Shown: positions 55,687-64,000 of the stretch, piece after piece
How the letters are laid out: each line of letters begins with the position of its first letter
How positions within the stretch are numbered: the first letter of the stretch is position 1
NCBI RefSeq assembly: GCF_003345255.1
Contig: NZ_CP029331.1
Location: 2,294,001-2,358,000, forward strand
DNA length: 64,000 nt
DNA from: Pseudothauera hydrothermalis
Lineage (GTDB): Bacteria > Pseudomonadota > Gammaproteobacteria > Burkholderiales > Rhodocyclaceae
Reading direction: 5' to 3'
Translations under genes and position numbers: made by a program
Notes under the pieces: generated by a model
Told to the model about the DNA's origin: nothing
Seen by the model: the letters and a program-made list of their open reading frames with translations, nothing else
The model's database searches: none

Positions 55687-55951
55687 GATTGCCCTTCGAT
55701 CGAAGTCGCAGACCGATACCGTCCGCGAACAGGTTGATGGGTCGTTTCGGAGCGAGACTCCACGATGCGCGCCAGCCTCCCTCGTCCGGCGCAGTCACCA
55801 CGTGTGGCGCGACCGCCTGGGCCGGCCCCGGCCCCTGCGCACACGCCAAAACGGACCGGCGCACGGCAGGACCGGCGGATTATAACCGGATTTGTGCGCT
55901 GCGACTGGCCCTTACCCGCGGCGGCGCGGCAGGCAGGCGCCCGGTCCGCAC

Positions 55952-56506
55952 TCAGGAGCCTGCGCGGTTGGCGCGGTACCACTTGGGATAGTAGCGGCGC
56001 ACGGTTTCGCTGCCGGTCTCCAGCGCATGACAGCGGTCGAGCTGAAACGGCTTCTCACCATGATCCTCGTTATCCCGGCGAAAGGTGGCGAAAGTCTGAA
56101 TGGCCGCGGTCGGCAGACTGAATAACAGTTCGGTGATATGTGAGCAACCCCGCACATCGGCAAACATCTCGGCCACCGTCCGCCGAAAGCCGCGCACCAG
56201 GTTCAGGCCAATCAAGTTACGGTAAGCCGGCCCGATGGTGTCGCACCCGCCCGGATACGGCACCCAGTCGGAGCAGGCCTCGGCATCGACAATGTTGAAG
56301 GCCGCATCGATGGTAATCCGCACACGCATCTCATGGACCGGGTCGCCGGCCCGGCGCACACCCGAAGCAATGGAATAATCGAGCTCTTTCACATCGCGCA
56401 GACAGGCATCGAGCTCCAGCAAACCGTCGTCGCGACGGAATCCTTCGATCTCGATACGGCGTGTATGAACCCGCTGCCGCGGGGATTTGGGGGCAGAAAG
56501 CGGCAT
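55952..56506 (-). CDS. DUF2889 family protein
   Basis: A 184-aa protein of the DUF2889 family: VHTRRIEIEGFRRDDGLLELDAC (with the conserved Arg/Asp pairs), GDPVHEMRVRITID, GCDTIGPAYRNLIGLNLVRGF and RGCSHITELL. The function is unknown; copies elsewhere occur near aromatic-degradation genes, but none is adjacent here. Divergent from the FimV-like gene with 210 bases between, in which I see no clear motif. Confidence 0.85.
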   Translation of the reverse strand: MPLSAPKSPRQRVHTRRIEIEGFRRDDGLLELDACLRDVKELDYSIASGVRRAGDPVHEMRVRITIDAAFNIVDAEACSDWVPYPGGCDTIGPAYRNLIGLNLVRGFRRTVAEMFADVRGCSHITELLFSLPTAAIQTFATFRRDNEDHGEKPFQLDRCHALETGSETVRRYYPKWYRANRAGS

Positions 56507-56716
56507 GTTCTACGTACGGTCACGTATGGTGTGGCCGATCTTACCGCGATTTCGTCCACAGTAGCGGATCATGATGCCGCCCGGTGAACACCCGGAAGCG
56601 GCCAGCGCAGAGATTGTGCACAGGGCACATGCAAGAGGCGGCCGCAACCACTAAAATGGCCGGCATTCTCAGCGTCGCCACGGCCTGGCGCCGCTCAACA
56701 ACCCGCATTGCGGACA

Positions 56717-58636
56717 ATGACTGAAACCAAGCGAAGACGGACACCACGCAGCCGACTCGTATCACGCCCCCTTTTGCTCGCCGCCGCATCGGCCGCGTTG
56801 TCCGCAGCAGGCACCGTGCACGCGGTCGCGCTCGGTGAAGTGCTGTCGCTATCGGCCTTGGGCGAGCCGCTCCGGATCGACATCCAGCTTGCCGCCGGCA
56901 CACTGGATGAAGCGGGCGAATGTCTGCGTATCGCCCCCGGCGCGGCCGGCGCAGGGCCGTGGGTCAGCCGGGCACGTATCTCGACCTCCTCACACAACGG
57001 CAAAGTGGTCACCATCAGCGCACCGACGCCGATCAACGAGCCGGTGCTGCGTCTGGGCATCGACAATGTCTGCGCCGCGCGGCTACGCCGCGAATACACC
57101 CTCTTACTCCCTTTCCCGGTGACCCGCCCGACTGCGGCAGACCAGACAGTGGCGAACCCAGTGGCGAACCCTATGGCAGCCGACGCGAGCGCTGCGCCGG
57201 CCGGACCATCGCCCCGCCCCACACCCCCGGCGCAGCGCGCTGCGCCCACAGCCGCCTATCAGACATGGACCACCGCACCCGGCGAATCCCTGGAAAGCCT
57301 CGCCGCTGCGCTCTTCCCCGGTCAGCCGGCAGCGCGCGAACGCTTCATCGATGAAGTGGTGCGCGCCAATCCTACGCTCTTCCCAGATCGCGGCGCACGC
57401 AGCCTGGCGCTCGAGCCCGGCACCGAACTATTGGTACCGGATCCGGCGCGGCTACGCATACCGGCGCCCACCGCAACCGCCCGCCCCAAGCGGGCGGCCG
57501 GCGCCTTGGGAGCGCCAGCGCCAGCCGCAACGCCCAGCCGTCCCGCGCCGCCACCGGATGCACCGCAAACAGACCGTCTAGTGGTCCAGATGACCAACGA
57601 CCGCCCGGCCACCGACGCGGGCACGGCGTCCCACTCCGGCAACGACGTCGATGCCCGCGAGCGCCAATTGCTGACCGCCATCGACCGCAGTATCCAAGCG
57701 CAGTTGGAACTGCTCGAACGCATCCGCGAACTGGAGCGCCTCCAGGCCGAGCTCATCGAGCGCGCCAACCGCCTCGGCACCATCCCGGTCACAGCGCCCA
57801 ATCCGCCTGCGGTCGAACAACCGGCCGCGCAGCCTGAGCTGACCGCCAAACAACCTCCCGACGCCCGACCAAGCCGCGACTGGCCGCTTTTTCTTGCCTT
57901 GTTCGCCGCCTCGGTCGCCGTCCTGTTCGGTTGGCAGAGGCTCGCGCAACGACGCCGCCGCGCCGCGCTAGCGCACCAGACCGCAGCGGAGGCTACAACC
58001 GAACCGCCCGCTGCGCTGTGGCCGGACGACGCCCGCGTGGCCAGCGGATTGGAATCCGCGCGCGCGGTGGCAGACGCTGAGCGCGCCGCGGCGCAGCCGC
58101 AACCCGCGCCACCGGCTTACGCCTGGGCCGCGCCTTCGGTCGCACCGATTGCCGTCGAGGACGACATCGAGGAACACGAATCCGCAGTGGAGCTGGCCGA
58201 AATCATGATGAGCTTCGGCCGCGTACAAGGGGCGGCAGAGACGCTGGCGGAGTTCCTCCGCAGCAATCCGCGCCGGGCCGTGCAACCCTGGCTCAAGCTG
58301 CTGGATGTGTACCGCGCGGCGGGCATGCGCGCCGAGTTCGATGGCCTTGCGCGTCAGCTCAACAAGACCTTCAACGTGCAGACGGTCACCTGGGACAATT
58401 ACGACGCGGCGCGCGCGGCCGCTCACCACATTGAAGACATGCCCCACTTGGTCGACACCTTGGTGCGCACTTGGCGCACCGTGGAATGCCAAGCCTATCT
58501 GGAAAAACTGCTACGCGACAATCGGGACGGCACCCGGCAAGGTTTTCCGCTGAGCGTGGTCGATGAGCTGCTGACCTTGGCCGCGGTGCTGGAAGCCCAA
58601 CTCGGTCGCTACCGCCCGCCCGAGGCCGCCGGCTGA
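56717..58636 (+). CDS. FimV-like peptidoglycan-binding protein
   Basis: A 639-aa inner-membrane protein. Signal-like N-terminus, then the FimV N-terminal domain (GEVLSLSALGEPLRIDIQL), a LysM-like region (TWTTAPGESLESLAAALFP), a long Pro/Ala-rich linker, a coiled coil (LELLERIRELERLQAELIERAN-type, about residues 325-355), one transmembrane helix (FLALFAASVAVLFG) and a C-terminal TPR-like region. FimV homologs aid polar assembly of type IV pili and type II secretion. The ATG at 56717 is used; a TTG at 56708 is possible. Confidence 0.85.
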   Translation: MTETKRRRTPRSRLVSRPLLLAAASAALSAAGTVHAVALGEVLSLSALGEPLRIDIQLAAGTLDEAGECLRIAPGAAGAGPWVSRARISTSSHNGKVVTISAPTPINEPVLRLGIDNVCAARLRREYTLLLPFPVTRPTAADQTVANPVANPMAADASAAPAGPSPRPTPPAQRAAPTAAYQTWTTAPGESLESLAAALFPGQPAARERFIDEVVRANPTLFPDRGARSLALEPGTELLVPDPARLRIPAPTATARPKRAAGALGAPAPAATPSRPAPPPDAPQTDRLVVQMTNDRPATDAGTASHSGNDVDARERQLLTAIDRSIQAQLELLERIRELERLQAELIERANRLGTIPVTAPNPPAVEQPAAQPELTAKQPPDARPSRDWPLFLALFAASVAVLFGWQRLAQRRRRAALAHQTAAEATTEPPAALWPDDARVASGLESARAVADAERAAAQPQPAPPAYAWAAPSVAPIAVEDDIEEHESAVELAEIMMSFGRVQGAAETLAEFLRSNPRRAVQPWLKLLDVYRAAGMRAEFDGLARQLNKTFNVQTVTWDNYDAARAAAHHIEDMPHLVDTLVRTWRTVECQAYLEKLLRDNRDGTRQGFPLSVVDELLTLAAVLEAQLGRYRPPEAAG

Positions 58637-58666
58637 TTGCGCCCGCCCCGCGTCTGGCCGGCCGAC

Positions 58667-59413
58667 TCAAACAGGGTTGTCGATATCGACGAATTCGGCC
58701 TCAAGACCCAGCGTTTCGCCCAGATACCGCGCCAGCGCGCGAACCCCGTAGCGTTCGGTGGCATGATGGCCGGCGGCCAGATAAGGCACACCGGATTCCC
58801 GCGCAAGATGCACGGTATGCTCGGAAATCTCGCCGGACACATAGAGGTCCGCTCCGGCCAGAATTGCTTGCTCAAAATACCCTTGGGCGCCACCGGTGCA
58901 CCAGGCGATACGACGCACTACGCGCTCGCCGTCGCCCACCAGCAGGGGGTCGCGCCCTAAGCGTGCCGCAATCGAGCGCACCACCTGGCTGGCCGGCTCG
59001 GGCTGCGGCAATCTGCCCAGCCAGCCCAGCGCCTGGTCGGCAAAATGCCCTTCCGCCTGCCAGCCCATCAGCCGGCCGAGCTGGGCGTTGTTGCCAAGTT
59101 CCGGATGCGCATCCAACGGCAGATGATAGGCCAGCAAACTGATCTCATGCGTCAGCAGTGTTGCCAGACGCTTGCGGCGGATACCGGTGATCCGGCCATC
59201 CTCACCTTTCCAGAAATAGCCGTGATGCACCAAAACCGCATCGAACCCACCGGCCACCGCGCGGTCGAGCAGCGCTTGGCAAGCGGTTACGCCACACAAC
59301 ACCCGGCGCACCTCGAGGCGTCCTTCCACTTGCAGACCGTTTGGGCAATAATCGCGCAGGCGCGAGACTTCCAGCAATTCGTCAAGATGTGTTTGCAGCG
59401 CGCTGAGTTGCAT
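58667..59413 (-). CDS. Nif3-like dinuclear metal center protein
   Basis: A 248-aa Nif3/YbgI-family protein with DYCPNGLQVEG, VLVHHGYFWKGEDGRITG, LLAYHLPLDAHPELGNN, VSGEISEHT and the C-terminal AAGHHATERYGVRAL. His and Glu ligands of the two-metal site are present. Function is not firmly known (GTP cyclohydrolase-like or hydrolase activity has been suggested for the family). Divergent from the protease gene. Confidence 0.93.
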   Translation of the reverse strand: MQLSALQTHLDELLEVSRLRDYCPNGLQVEGRLEVRRVLCGVTACQALLDRAVAGGFDAVLVHHGYFWKGEDGRITGIRRKRLATLLTHEISLLAYHLPLDAHPELGNNAQLGRLMGWQAEGHFADQALGWLGRLPQPEPASQVVRSIAARLGRDPLLVGDGERVVRRIAWCTGGAQGYFEQAILAGADLYVSGEISEHTVHLARESGVPYLAAGHHATERYGVRALARYLGETLGLEAEFVDIDNPV

Positions 59414-59430
59414 CCCGCCTCCGTCCGTCG

Positions 59431-59456
59431 TTGGGTTCCATCTTTGGGTTCCATCT
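59431..59456. repeat. Perfect 13-bp tandem duplication
   Basis: TTGGGTTCCATCT occurs twice without a gap, in the 83-base divergent region between the Nif3 gene and the protease gene. It may affect promoter spacing. Confidence 0.85.
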
Positions 59457-59496
59457 GCTAGGCGGCCGTTGTGGCCGTCTGTCGCAAGAGCATATT

Positions 59497-60669
59497 ATGC
59501 GTCGCCTCTGGCTCATTTTTTCGCAGGCCGTCACCATCAGCGTCGCCGCCTTGTTCGTGGTCAGCACGCTCAAACCGCAATGGCTGCGCGGCGCCTCACC
59601 CTCGTCGGTGGTGGCCATTTTCGAGGCGCCTGCGGGCAGCGACCAGGCGAACGGCGCTGCGTCCAACAGCGCGCCGGCCTCGTATGCCCTGGCGGCGCAG
59701 CGCTCGATGCCTGCGGTGGTGCATATTTTCACCAGCAAAGAGGTGCGCGCTCAGCGCCACCCGCTGTTTGACGATCCGTTGTTTCGGCATTTCTTCGGCG
59801 AACGTCCGGACTCGGGGCCGCGTCAGCGCGCTGCCGGTCTGGGCTCGGGGGTGATCGTCAGCCCAGACGGATTCGTGCTGACCAACAATCACGTCATCGA
59901 AGCCGCCGACGAGATCGAAGTCGCACTCAATGACGGCCGCAAATTCCGCGCGCGCCTGGTCGGTCGGGACCCGGATACCGATCTGGCCGTGTTGAAGCTG
60001 CAAACCGACGCCCAGTTTCCGGTCATCACTTTTGCGCCCGCCGATTCGGTGAAGGTGGGCGACGTGGTCCTGGCGATCGGCAATCCCTTCGGCGTCGGGC
60101 AGACCGTCACCATGGGCATCATTTCGGCGCTTGGCCGCACCCATCTGGGCATCAACACTTTCGAGAACTACATCCAGACCGATGCCGCGATCAACCCTGG
60201 CAACTCGGGCGGCGCGCTGGTCGACAGCGCCGGCAACCTGGTCGGCATCAACACCGCCATTTACTCGCGATCCGGCGGCTCACTGGGAATCGGTTTTGCC
60301 ATCCCGGTATCGCTAGCGCGCAATGTGCTAGAGCAAATCGTCACCTCGGGTCAGGTCACACGCGGCTGGGTCGGTGTCGAAATCCAGGAAATCACCCCGG
60401 ATCTGGCCGAATCCTTCGGCTTGGATACCCCAGCGGGCGCACTGATTGCCGGCGTCTTGCGCGGCAGCCCAGCCGAACGCGGCGGTATTCGTCCTGGCGA
60501 TGTGCTGCTCGAAGTCGATGGCCGCAAGGTCTCCGACACCAAAAACATGCTGGAGATGGTGGCCGCGCTGCCGCCCGGCCATATCGCGCGCTTTAGTCTG
60601 TTACGAGGCGGCCGCTTGCTCGAACTGGACGTTGAGGTAGGACGGCGCCCGCCGTTACCCCGGAATTGA
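59497..60669 (+). CDS. Trypsin-like periplasmic serine protease (DegS/DegQ/AlgW-type)
   Basis: A 390-aa HtrA-family protease. It has an N-terminal membrane anchor (about residues 6-25), the protease domain with His132 (TNNHVIEAADE), Asp162 (DTDLAVLK) and Ser237 (NPGNSGGA), and one PDZ domain ending near residue 380. A single PDZ and an uncleaved anchor resemble DegS/AlgW, which cut anti-sigma factors during envelope stress, rather than two-PDZ DegP. Start at ATG 59497. It converges on tatC with a 38-bp gap. Confidence 0.93.
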   Translation: MRRLWLIFSQAVTISVAALFVVSTLKPQWLRGASPSSVVAIFEAPAGSDQANGAASNSAPASYALAAQRSMPAVVHIFTSKEVRAQRHPLFDDPLFRHFFGERPDSGPRQRAAGLGSGVIVSPDGFVLTNNHVIEAADEIEVALNDGRKFRARLVGRDPDTDLAVLKLQTDAQFPVITFAPADSVKVGDVVLAIGNPFGVGQTVTMGIISALGRTHLGINTFENYIQTDAAINPGNSGGALVDSAGNLVGINTAIYSRSGGSLGIGFAIPVSLARNVLEQIVTSGQVTRGWVGVEIQEITPDLAESFGLDTPAGALIAGVLRGSPAERGGIRPGDVLLEVDGRKVSDTKNMLEMVAALPPGHIARFSLLRGGRLLELDVEVGRRPPLPRN

Positions 60670-60707
60670 TCCGCAGCGCAGGCGCTTGGCACTCATCGCG
60701 CAACACT

Positions 60708-61523
60708 TTATTTCCGCTCGCCACGCTCGGCCGCTTCGATGCGGTCGAGTTCCCGATCCAACGCCTCGACGCTGGGCGGCGAATAGTCCGATGCGCCCGC
60801 TTCCTGCGGCTTACGTGCCATTTTTGCCAGCATAATGCCAAATTCGTAAAGCAAGCACATTGGCACGGCCAGCAACAATTGTGAGATGACATCCGGCGGC
60901 GTGACGATGGCGGCAATCACGAACGCGCCAACGATCACATAAGGACGCGCCTCCTTGAGTTTTTCCACACTGACCACCCCGGCACGGGCCAGCACCACCA
61001 CCACCACCGGCACCTCGAAGGTCAGGCCGAAGGCAAGAAACATCGTCATGACGAAGGACAGATATTGTTCGATGTCCGGCGCAGGCACGATGCTTTTCGG
61101 CGCGAACTCGGCAATGAACGAGAACACCATGCCAAAAACAAAGAAATAGCAAAACGCCATGCCCACCAGAAACAACACGGTCGTGCCAAGCACCAGCGGA
61201 ATGGCCATGCGCCGCTCATGCGCATACAGCCCTGGCGCAACGAAAGCCCAAGCTTGGTAGAGCACCACCGGCAGGGCAATGATGAAAGACACCATCAGGG
61301 TGACCTTGACCGGCACGAAAAAAGGTGTCACCACTCCGGTGGCGATCATGCTGGTCCCTTCGGGCAGGGTGTTCATCATTGGCAGCGCCAACAGGTCGTA
61401 GATATCGCCCGCCCAAGGCATCAGGCACACGAACACCACGATGACCGCCACCACCGCACGCAGCAGGCGGTCACGCAGTTCTACCAAATGAGAAATGAAG
61501 GTTTCCTGACTTGCCGAGCTCAT
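60708..61523 (-). CDS. tatC: Twin-arginine translocase subunit TatC
   Basis: A 271-aa polytopic protein with the N-terminal signature FISHLVELRDRLLRA, six predicted transmembrane helices and QAWAFVAPGLYAHERR. TatC recognises twin-arginine signal peptides. A hydrophilic tail of about 35 residues follows the last helix. Overlaps tatB by 4 bp; last gene of the his-tat run. Confidence 0.98.
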   Translation of the reverse strand: MSSASQETFISHLVELRDRLLRAVVAVIVVFVCLMPWAGDIYDLLALPMMNTLPEGTSMIATGVVTPFFVPVKVTLMVSFIIALPVVLYQAWAFVAPGLYAHERRMAIPLVLGTTVLFLVGMAFCYFFVFGMVFSFIAEFAPKSIVPAPDIEQYLSFVMTMFLAFGLTFEVPVVVVVLARAGVVSVEKLKEARPYVIVGAFVIAAIVTPPDVISQLLLAVPMCLLYEFGIMLAKMARKPQEAGASDYSPPSVEALDRELDRIEAAERGERK

Positions 61524-62023
61524 GCCTTCTCCGCTGGCCGTCCGGAAGGCGAGGCTGCCGGACTGAGTCCGAGTTCCAGTTGCGCCTTGGCGGGGGCCTC
61601 CTTTTGCGCCTCCACCAAACCATCATCCTGCTGTTTACGCTCGGTGCTGCCATCGTCTGCAACGCGCGCGCCGGCCGAAGGCGCACCGCCTGCGGTCGAC
61701 GCCGCCTTGGCGCCGGCTTCGAGTAAGACCGCGTGCTCGACCTCCTTCGCAGTCGTTTCGAGCTCGGCCTCCACCTTGTTCATTTGCTTGCGAATCGAGC
61801 CTTCCAGCTCCCGAGCCTGCTGCGCCACTTGTTGCTGGAGTTTTTTCAGCTCCTCCAGTTGCATTTCGCGCTGGATATCGGCTTTCACATCGCTCACGTA
61901 ACGTTGCAGACGCCCGAGCAGGTGTCCGGCAGTACGCGCAACCTTGGGCAAACGCTCCGGGCCGACCACGATGAGCGCAACCACCGCGATCAGCAGCAAC
62001 TCGGAAAAACCAAAATCGAACAT
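61520..62023 (-). CDS. tatB: Twin-arginine translocase subunit TatB
   Basis: A 167-aa protein with one N-terminal helix and the TatB motif MFDFGFSELLLIAVVALIVV followed by GPERLPKVART, then a charged amphipathic helix and a long Ala/Glu-rich tail that is poorly conserved. With TatC it forms the receptor complex. It starts 102 bases after tatA, a gap that contains a strong hairpin. Confidence 0.97.
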   Translation of the reverse strand: MFDFGFSELLLIAVVALIVVGPERLPKVARTAGHLLGRLQRYVSDVKADIQREMQLEELKKLQQQVAQQARELEGSIRKQMNKVEAELETTAKEVEHAVLLEAGAKAASTAGGAPSAGARVADDGSTERKQQDDGLVEAQKEAPAKAQLELGLSPAASPSGRPAEKA

Positions 62024-62075
62024 GTGCTAGCGCCTGTCGTCAGCCAACGGGGCGAGGTTGCCTACGCCCAAAAGG

Positions 62076-62102
62076 AAGGGGCGCACTGGCCAGGCGCCCC
62101 TT
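62076..62102 (-). terminator. Hairpin between tatA and tatB, possible partial terminator
   Basis: 9-bp stem (AAGGGGCGC pairing with GCGCCCCTT) with a 9-base loop. On the minus strand it is followed by CCTTTTGGG, a short T-run. It could lower tatBC transcription relative to tatA. Confidence 0.6.
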
Positions 62103-62125
62103 GTCGAGATCTCCGGTCACGGCAC

Positions 62126-62362
62126 TCAAGAACTCGTTTTTTCAGTCTTTTCCTTGACCTCGGCATCGATCACCTGGCTATCGGCGATTTTTTGCTGCGG
62201 CTTGCCGGCTTCGGCGGGACTTTCCGCCTCTTTCATGCCCTCTTTGAAACCTTTTACCGCCCCCCCAAGGTCCTGGCCAATGTTGCGCAGCTTCTTGGTG
62301 CCGAATACCAGCATGACGATCAACAGTACGATGAGCCAGTGCCAGATGCTGAATGAACCCAT
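62126..62362 (-). CDS. tatA: Twin-arginine translocase subunit TatA
   Basis: A 78-aa protein with one N-terminal helix ([18 protein letters not shown]), the [10 protein letters not shown] hinge, an amphipathic helix ([15 protein letters not shown]) and an acidic tail. TatA forms the translocation pore and is needed in excess over TatBC. Starts 10 bp after the HIT gene. Confidence 0.97.
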   Translation of the reverse strand: MGSFSIWHWLIVLLIVMLVFGTKKLRNIGQDLGGAVKGFKEGMKEAESPAEAGKPQQKIADSQVIDAEVKEKTEKTSS

Positions 62363-62372
62363 ACCGCTCTCC

Positions 62373-62720
62373 TTAACGCTTCAACATGGCCGGGAGGACA
62401 TCCGGCCCACCGATGACGTGGACGTGCAGATGATACACCTCCTGCCTGCCCACCCTGCCGGTGTTGATGATAGTTCTGAACCCGTCGGTCGCGCCTTGCT
62501 CTCGCGCAAGTCGGGCGGCAACGGTCATCACCCGCCCCATCACGGCTTCATGCTCGGCGTTAAGCTCCGCCATCGATGCCACATGCGCCTTGGGGATCAC
62601 CAGAAAATGCACCGGCGCCACCGGGTTGATGTCGTGAAAAGCCAACACCAAGTCGTCTTCGTAGATTTTTTTGGCCGGAATCTCACCGCTGACGATGCGG
62701 CAGAAAATACATTCGCCCAT
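62373..62720 (-). CDS. HIT (histidine triad) family nucleotide hydrolase
   Basis: A 115-aa HIT protein with [19 protein letters not shown] (N-terminal Cys pair), [17 protein letters not shown] and the triad HLHVHVIGG. HinT-type enzymes hydrolyse AMP-lysine and similar phosphoramidates. The ATG at 62720 precedes the conserved start. Lies between hisE (10 bp) and tatA (10 bp), a common betaproteobacterial order. Confidence 0.96.
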   Translation of the reverse strand: MGECIFCRIVSGEIPAKKIYEDDLVLAFHDINPVAPVHFLVIPKAHVASMAELNAEHEAVMGRVMTVAARLAREQGATDGFRTIINTGRVGRQEVYHLHVHVIGGPDVLPAMLKR

Positions 62721-62730
62721 TGTTTTGCCC

Positions 62731-63057
62731 TCAACCCGCGGCACGGGACCTCTTTTCGTCGATGCCCGACACCCCTTCGCGGCGCCGGAATTCTGCCAGT
62801 ACGTCATCGACCGATAAACCGTGATGCGCCAACAACACCATGGAATGAAACCATAAATCGGTGACTTCCCAGACCAGATGGAGCATGTCCTTGTCTTTGG
62901 CGGCCATGATGGTTTCGGCAGCTTCTTCGGCGATCTTTTTGCAGATCGCATCGGTGCCCTTGGCGTACAGACTGGACACATAGGATGCGTCCGGATCGGC
63001 TTTTTTACGTTCGGCCAAGGTTGCGGCCACGCGATGCAGCACTTCGATGTCGATCAC
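62731..63057 (-). CDS. hisE: Phosphoribosyl-ATP pyrophosphatase
   Basis: A 108-aa MazG-like all-helical enzyme. It shows [30 protein letters not shown] (metal-binding Glu residues) and the final helices [20 protein letters not shown]. Second step of histidine synthesis. Overlaps hisI by 4 bp. Confidence 0.97.
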   Translation of the reverse strand: MIDIEVLHRVAATLAERKKADPDASYVSSLYAKGTDAICKKIAEEAAETIMAAKDKDMLHLVWEVTDLWFHSMVLLAHHGLSVDDVLAEFRRREGVSGIDEKRSRAAG

Positions 63058-63458
63058 TTGTAAATCTCCTCAGGGTCTTTGATGACCGGCTCGACAGTCT
63101 CCCAGCATCCAGCGGCAAGATATTTCTGGAAGAAACAACTGCGTCGTCCGGTATGGCATGCGATACCGCCTTGCTGCTCCACCTTCAGCAGCACCACGTC
63201 ATTGTCGCAGTCCAGGCGGATCTCAATTACCTTCTGCACATGACCGGATTCCTCGCCTTTGTGCCAGAGCTTGCGACGCGAACGCGACCAATACACCGCC
63301 TCGCCGGTTTCCGCGGTACGCTGCAGGGCCTCGCGGTTCATCCAGGCAAACATCAGCACTTCACCCGTGTCGGCCTCCTGGGCGATCACCGGCACCAGGC
63401 CGTGTTCGTCCCATTTCACCTCGTTGAGCCATCTGGCGTTGGCTGCATTCACAGTCAC
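63054..63458 (-). CDS. hisI: Phosphoribosyl-AMP cyclohydrolase
   Basis: A 134-aa enzyme with [14 protein letters not shown]-type start, [30 protein letters not shown] and the metal-binding DCDND and [10 protein letters not shown]. Opens the adenine ring in histidine synthesis. Separate from hisE, as is usual in this group. Overlaps hisF by 4 bp. Confidence 0.97.
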   Translation of the reverse strand: MTVNAANARWLNEVKWDEHGLVPVIAQEADTGEVLMFAWMNREALQRTAETGEAVYWSRSRRKLWHKGEESGHVQKVIEIRLDCDNDVVLLKVEQQGGIACHTGRRSCFFQKYLAAGCWETVEPVIKDPEEIYK

Positions 63459-64000
63459 AGTCGTACCTCGATACCGCGGCTTCGCATCAGCGCCTTGGCT
63501 TCACGCACCGTATGCTGCCCAAAATGGAAAATGCTGGCGGCAAGAACCGCGTCCGCGCGACCTTCGGTCACCCCCTCGACCAGATGTTCGAGCGAGCCGA
63601 CCCCGCCGCTGGCGATGACCGGAATACGCACCGCGTCCGATACCGCACGGGTCAGACCCAGGTCAAAGCCGATCTTGGTGCCGTCCCGATCCATGCTGGT
63701 CAACAGGATCTCGCCGGCGCCGAGCGCCTCGACCGTCCTGGCCCATTCGATGGCATCCAGACCGGTGTTGTTGCGCCCGCCATGGGTAAAAACCTCCCAC
63801 TTGCCCGGCGCGCTCTGCTTGGCGTCGATGGCCACCACGATGCACTGGCTACCGACCTTGCCGCTGGCATCAGCAACGATCTTCGGGTTGTTCACCGCCG
63901 CAGTATTGATGCTGACCTTGTCGGCGCCGGCATTGAGCAGGCGGCGCACATCATCGACGGTACGCACGCCACCGCCGACGGTGAGCGGAATGAAGACCTG
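63455..64000 (-). CDS. hisF: Imidazole glycerol phosphate synthase, cyclase subunit (partial, 5' end outside window)
   Basis: The C-terminal 181 residues of HisF; the frame is open through the right edge. It shows [52 protein letters not shown] and the phosphate-binding [14 protein letters not shown]. It closes the imidazole ring using ammonia from HisH. Leads the visible his-HIT-tat gene run. Confidence 0.97.
   Translation of the reverse strand, partial: QVFIPLTVGGGVRTVDDVRRLLNAGADKVSINTAAVNNPKIVADASGKVGSQCIVVAIDAKQSAPGKWEVFTHGGRNNTGLDAIEWARTVEALGAGEILLTSMDRDGTKIGFDLGLTRAVSDAVRIPVIASGGVGSLEHLVEGVTEGRADAVLAASIFHFGQHTVREAKALMRSRGIEVRL

Noticed and set aside
53437-55737. A 766-codon open frame on the plus strand
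   Set aside because: It is antisense to sucC and sucD, which are certain genes; the frame is open because of high GC and third-position bias, and its translation has no domain.

Overview
The window looks like chromosome of a GC-rich betaproteobacterium, most likely a Rhodocyclales relative of Azoarcus or Thauera. This rests on gene order and gene families (an exosortase-A exopolysaccharide locus, the rpe-gph-trpE order, a his-HIT-tat-protease run); no database search was possible. I see no rRNA, tRNA or CRISPR. No gene-free stretch exceeds 300 bases. The largest gaps are 46918-47166, which holds a trp leader peptide, and 55687-55951, in which I see nothing distinctive.

Region 1 (1-10.5 kb): an XrtA (exosortase A) exopolysaccharide cluster on the minus strand, in the order export lipoprotein, chain-length determinant, tyrosine autokinase, outer-membrane protein, ATPase. 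Divergent from it is a FeeM-like N-acyl amino acid synthase. Next to these lie an orphan ABC ATPase, a DUF1302-type outer-membrane protein, a LolA-like periplasmic protein and a UDP-glucuronate epimerase-like enzyme.

Region 2 (10.6-19.5 kb): the most striking part. Nine minus-strand genes (folE2, FAD oxidoreductase, DUF1365, CFA-type methyltransferase, chalcone-isomerase-like, MFS, DUF3833, SDR, NTF2-like) are nearly all joined by 4-bp start/stop overlaps. They are divergent from a MerR/B12-domain regulator of the LitR/CarH photoreceptor type. Three identical-arm palindromes (TTTGTC-N3-GACAAA) lie in the shared intergenic region, spaced 84 and 63 bp apart, which is 8 and 6 helical turns. I infer a light-controlled lipid-modification operon.

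Region 3 (19.6-36.8 kb): a Na/Pi transporter and rfaE2, then an accessory stretch. It starts with a module of unknown genes (a CPCC zinc-ribbon protein, membrane proteins, one C11 homopolymer) whose two converging transcription units each have the same palindrome upstream. A ParDE toxin-antitoxin pair, a RhuM-Fic gene flanked by 18-bp direct repeats, an MmeI-like type IIL restriction-modification enzyme, a PcfJ-HIRAN protein split by an in-frame TGA, a WYL regulator, RecQ and MsrA follow.

Region 4 (36.8-48.6 kb): rpe-gph, then a Trp-rich leader peptide (trpL) and an operon trpE - class III aminotransferase - BKACE enzyme - trpG - trpD - trpC - tamB.

Region 5 (48.6-64 kb): a signalling/secretion group (PP2C phosphatase, FHA protein, cyclic-nucleotide phosphodiesterase-like MBL protein, GAF-fused GspE/PilB ATPase), sucCD with a clear terminator, DUF2889, a FimV-like protein, Nif3, a DegS/DegQ-type protease, and hisF-hisI-hisE-HIT-tatA-tatB-tatC with a hairpin between tatA and tatB.
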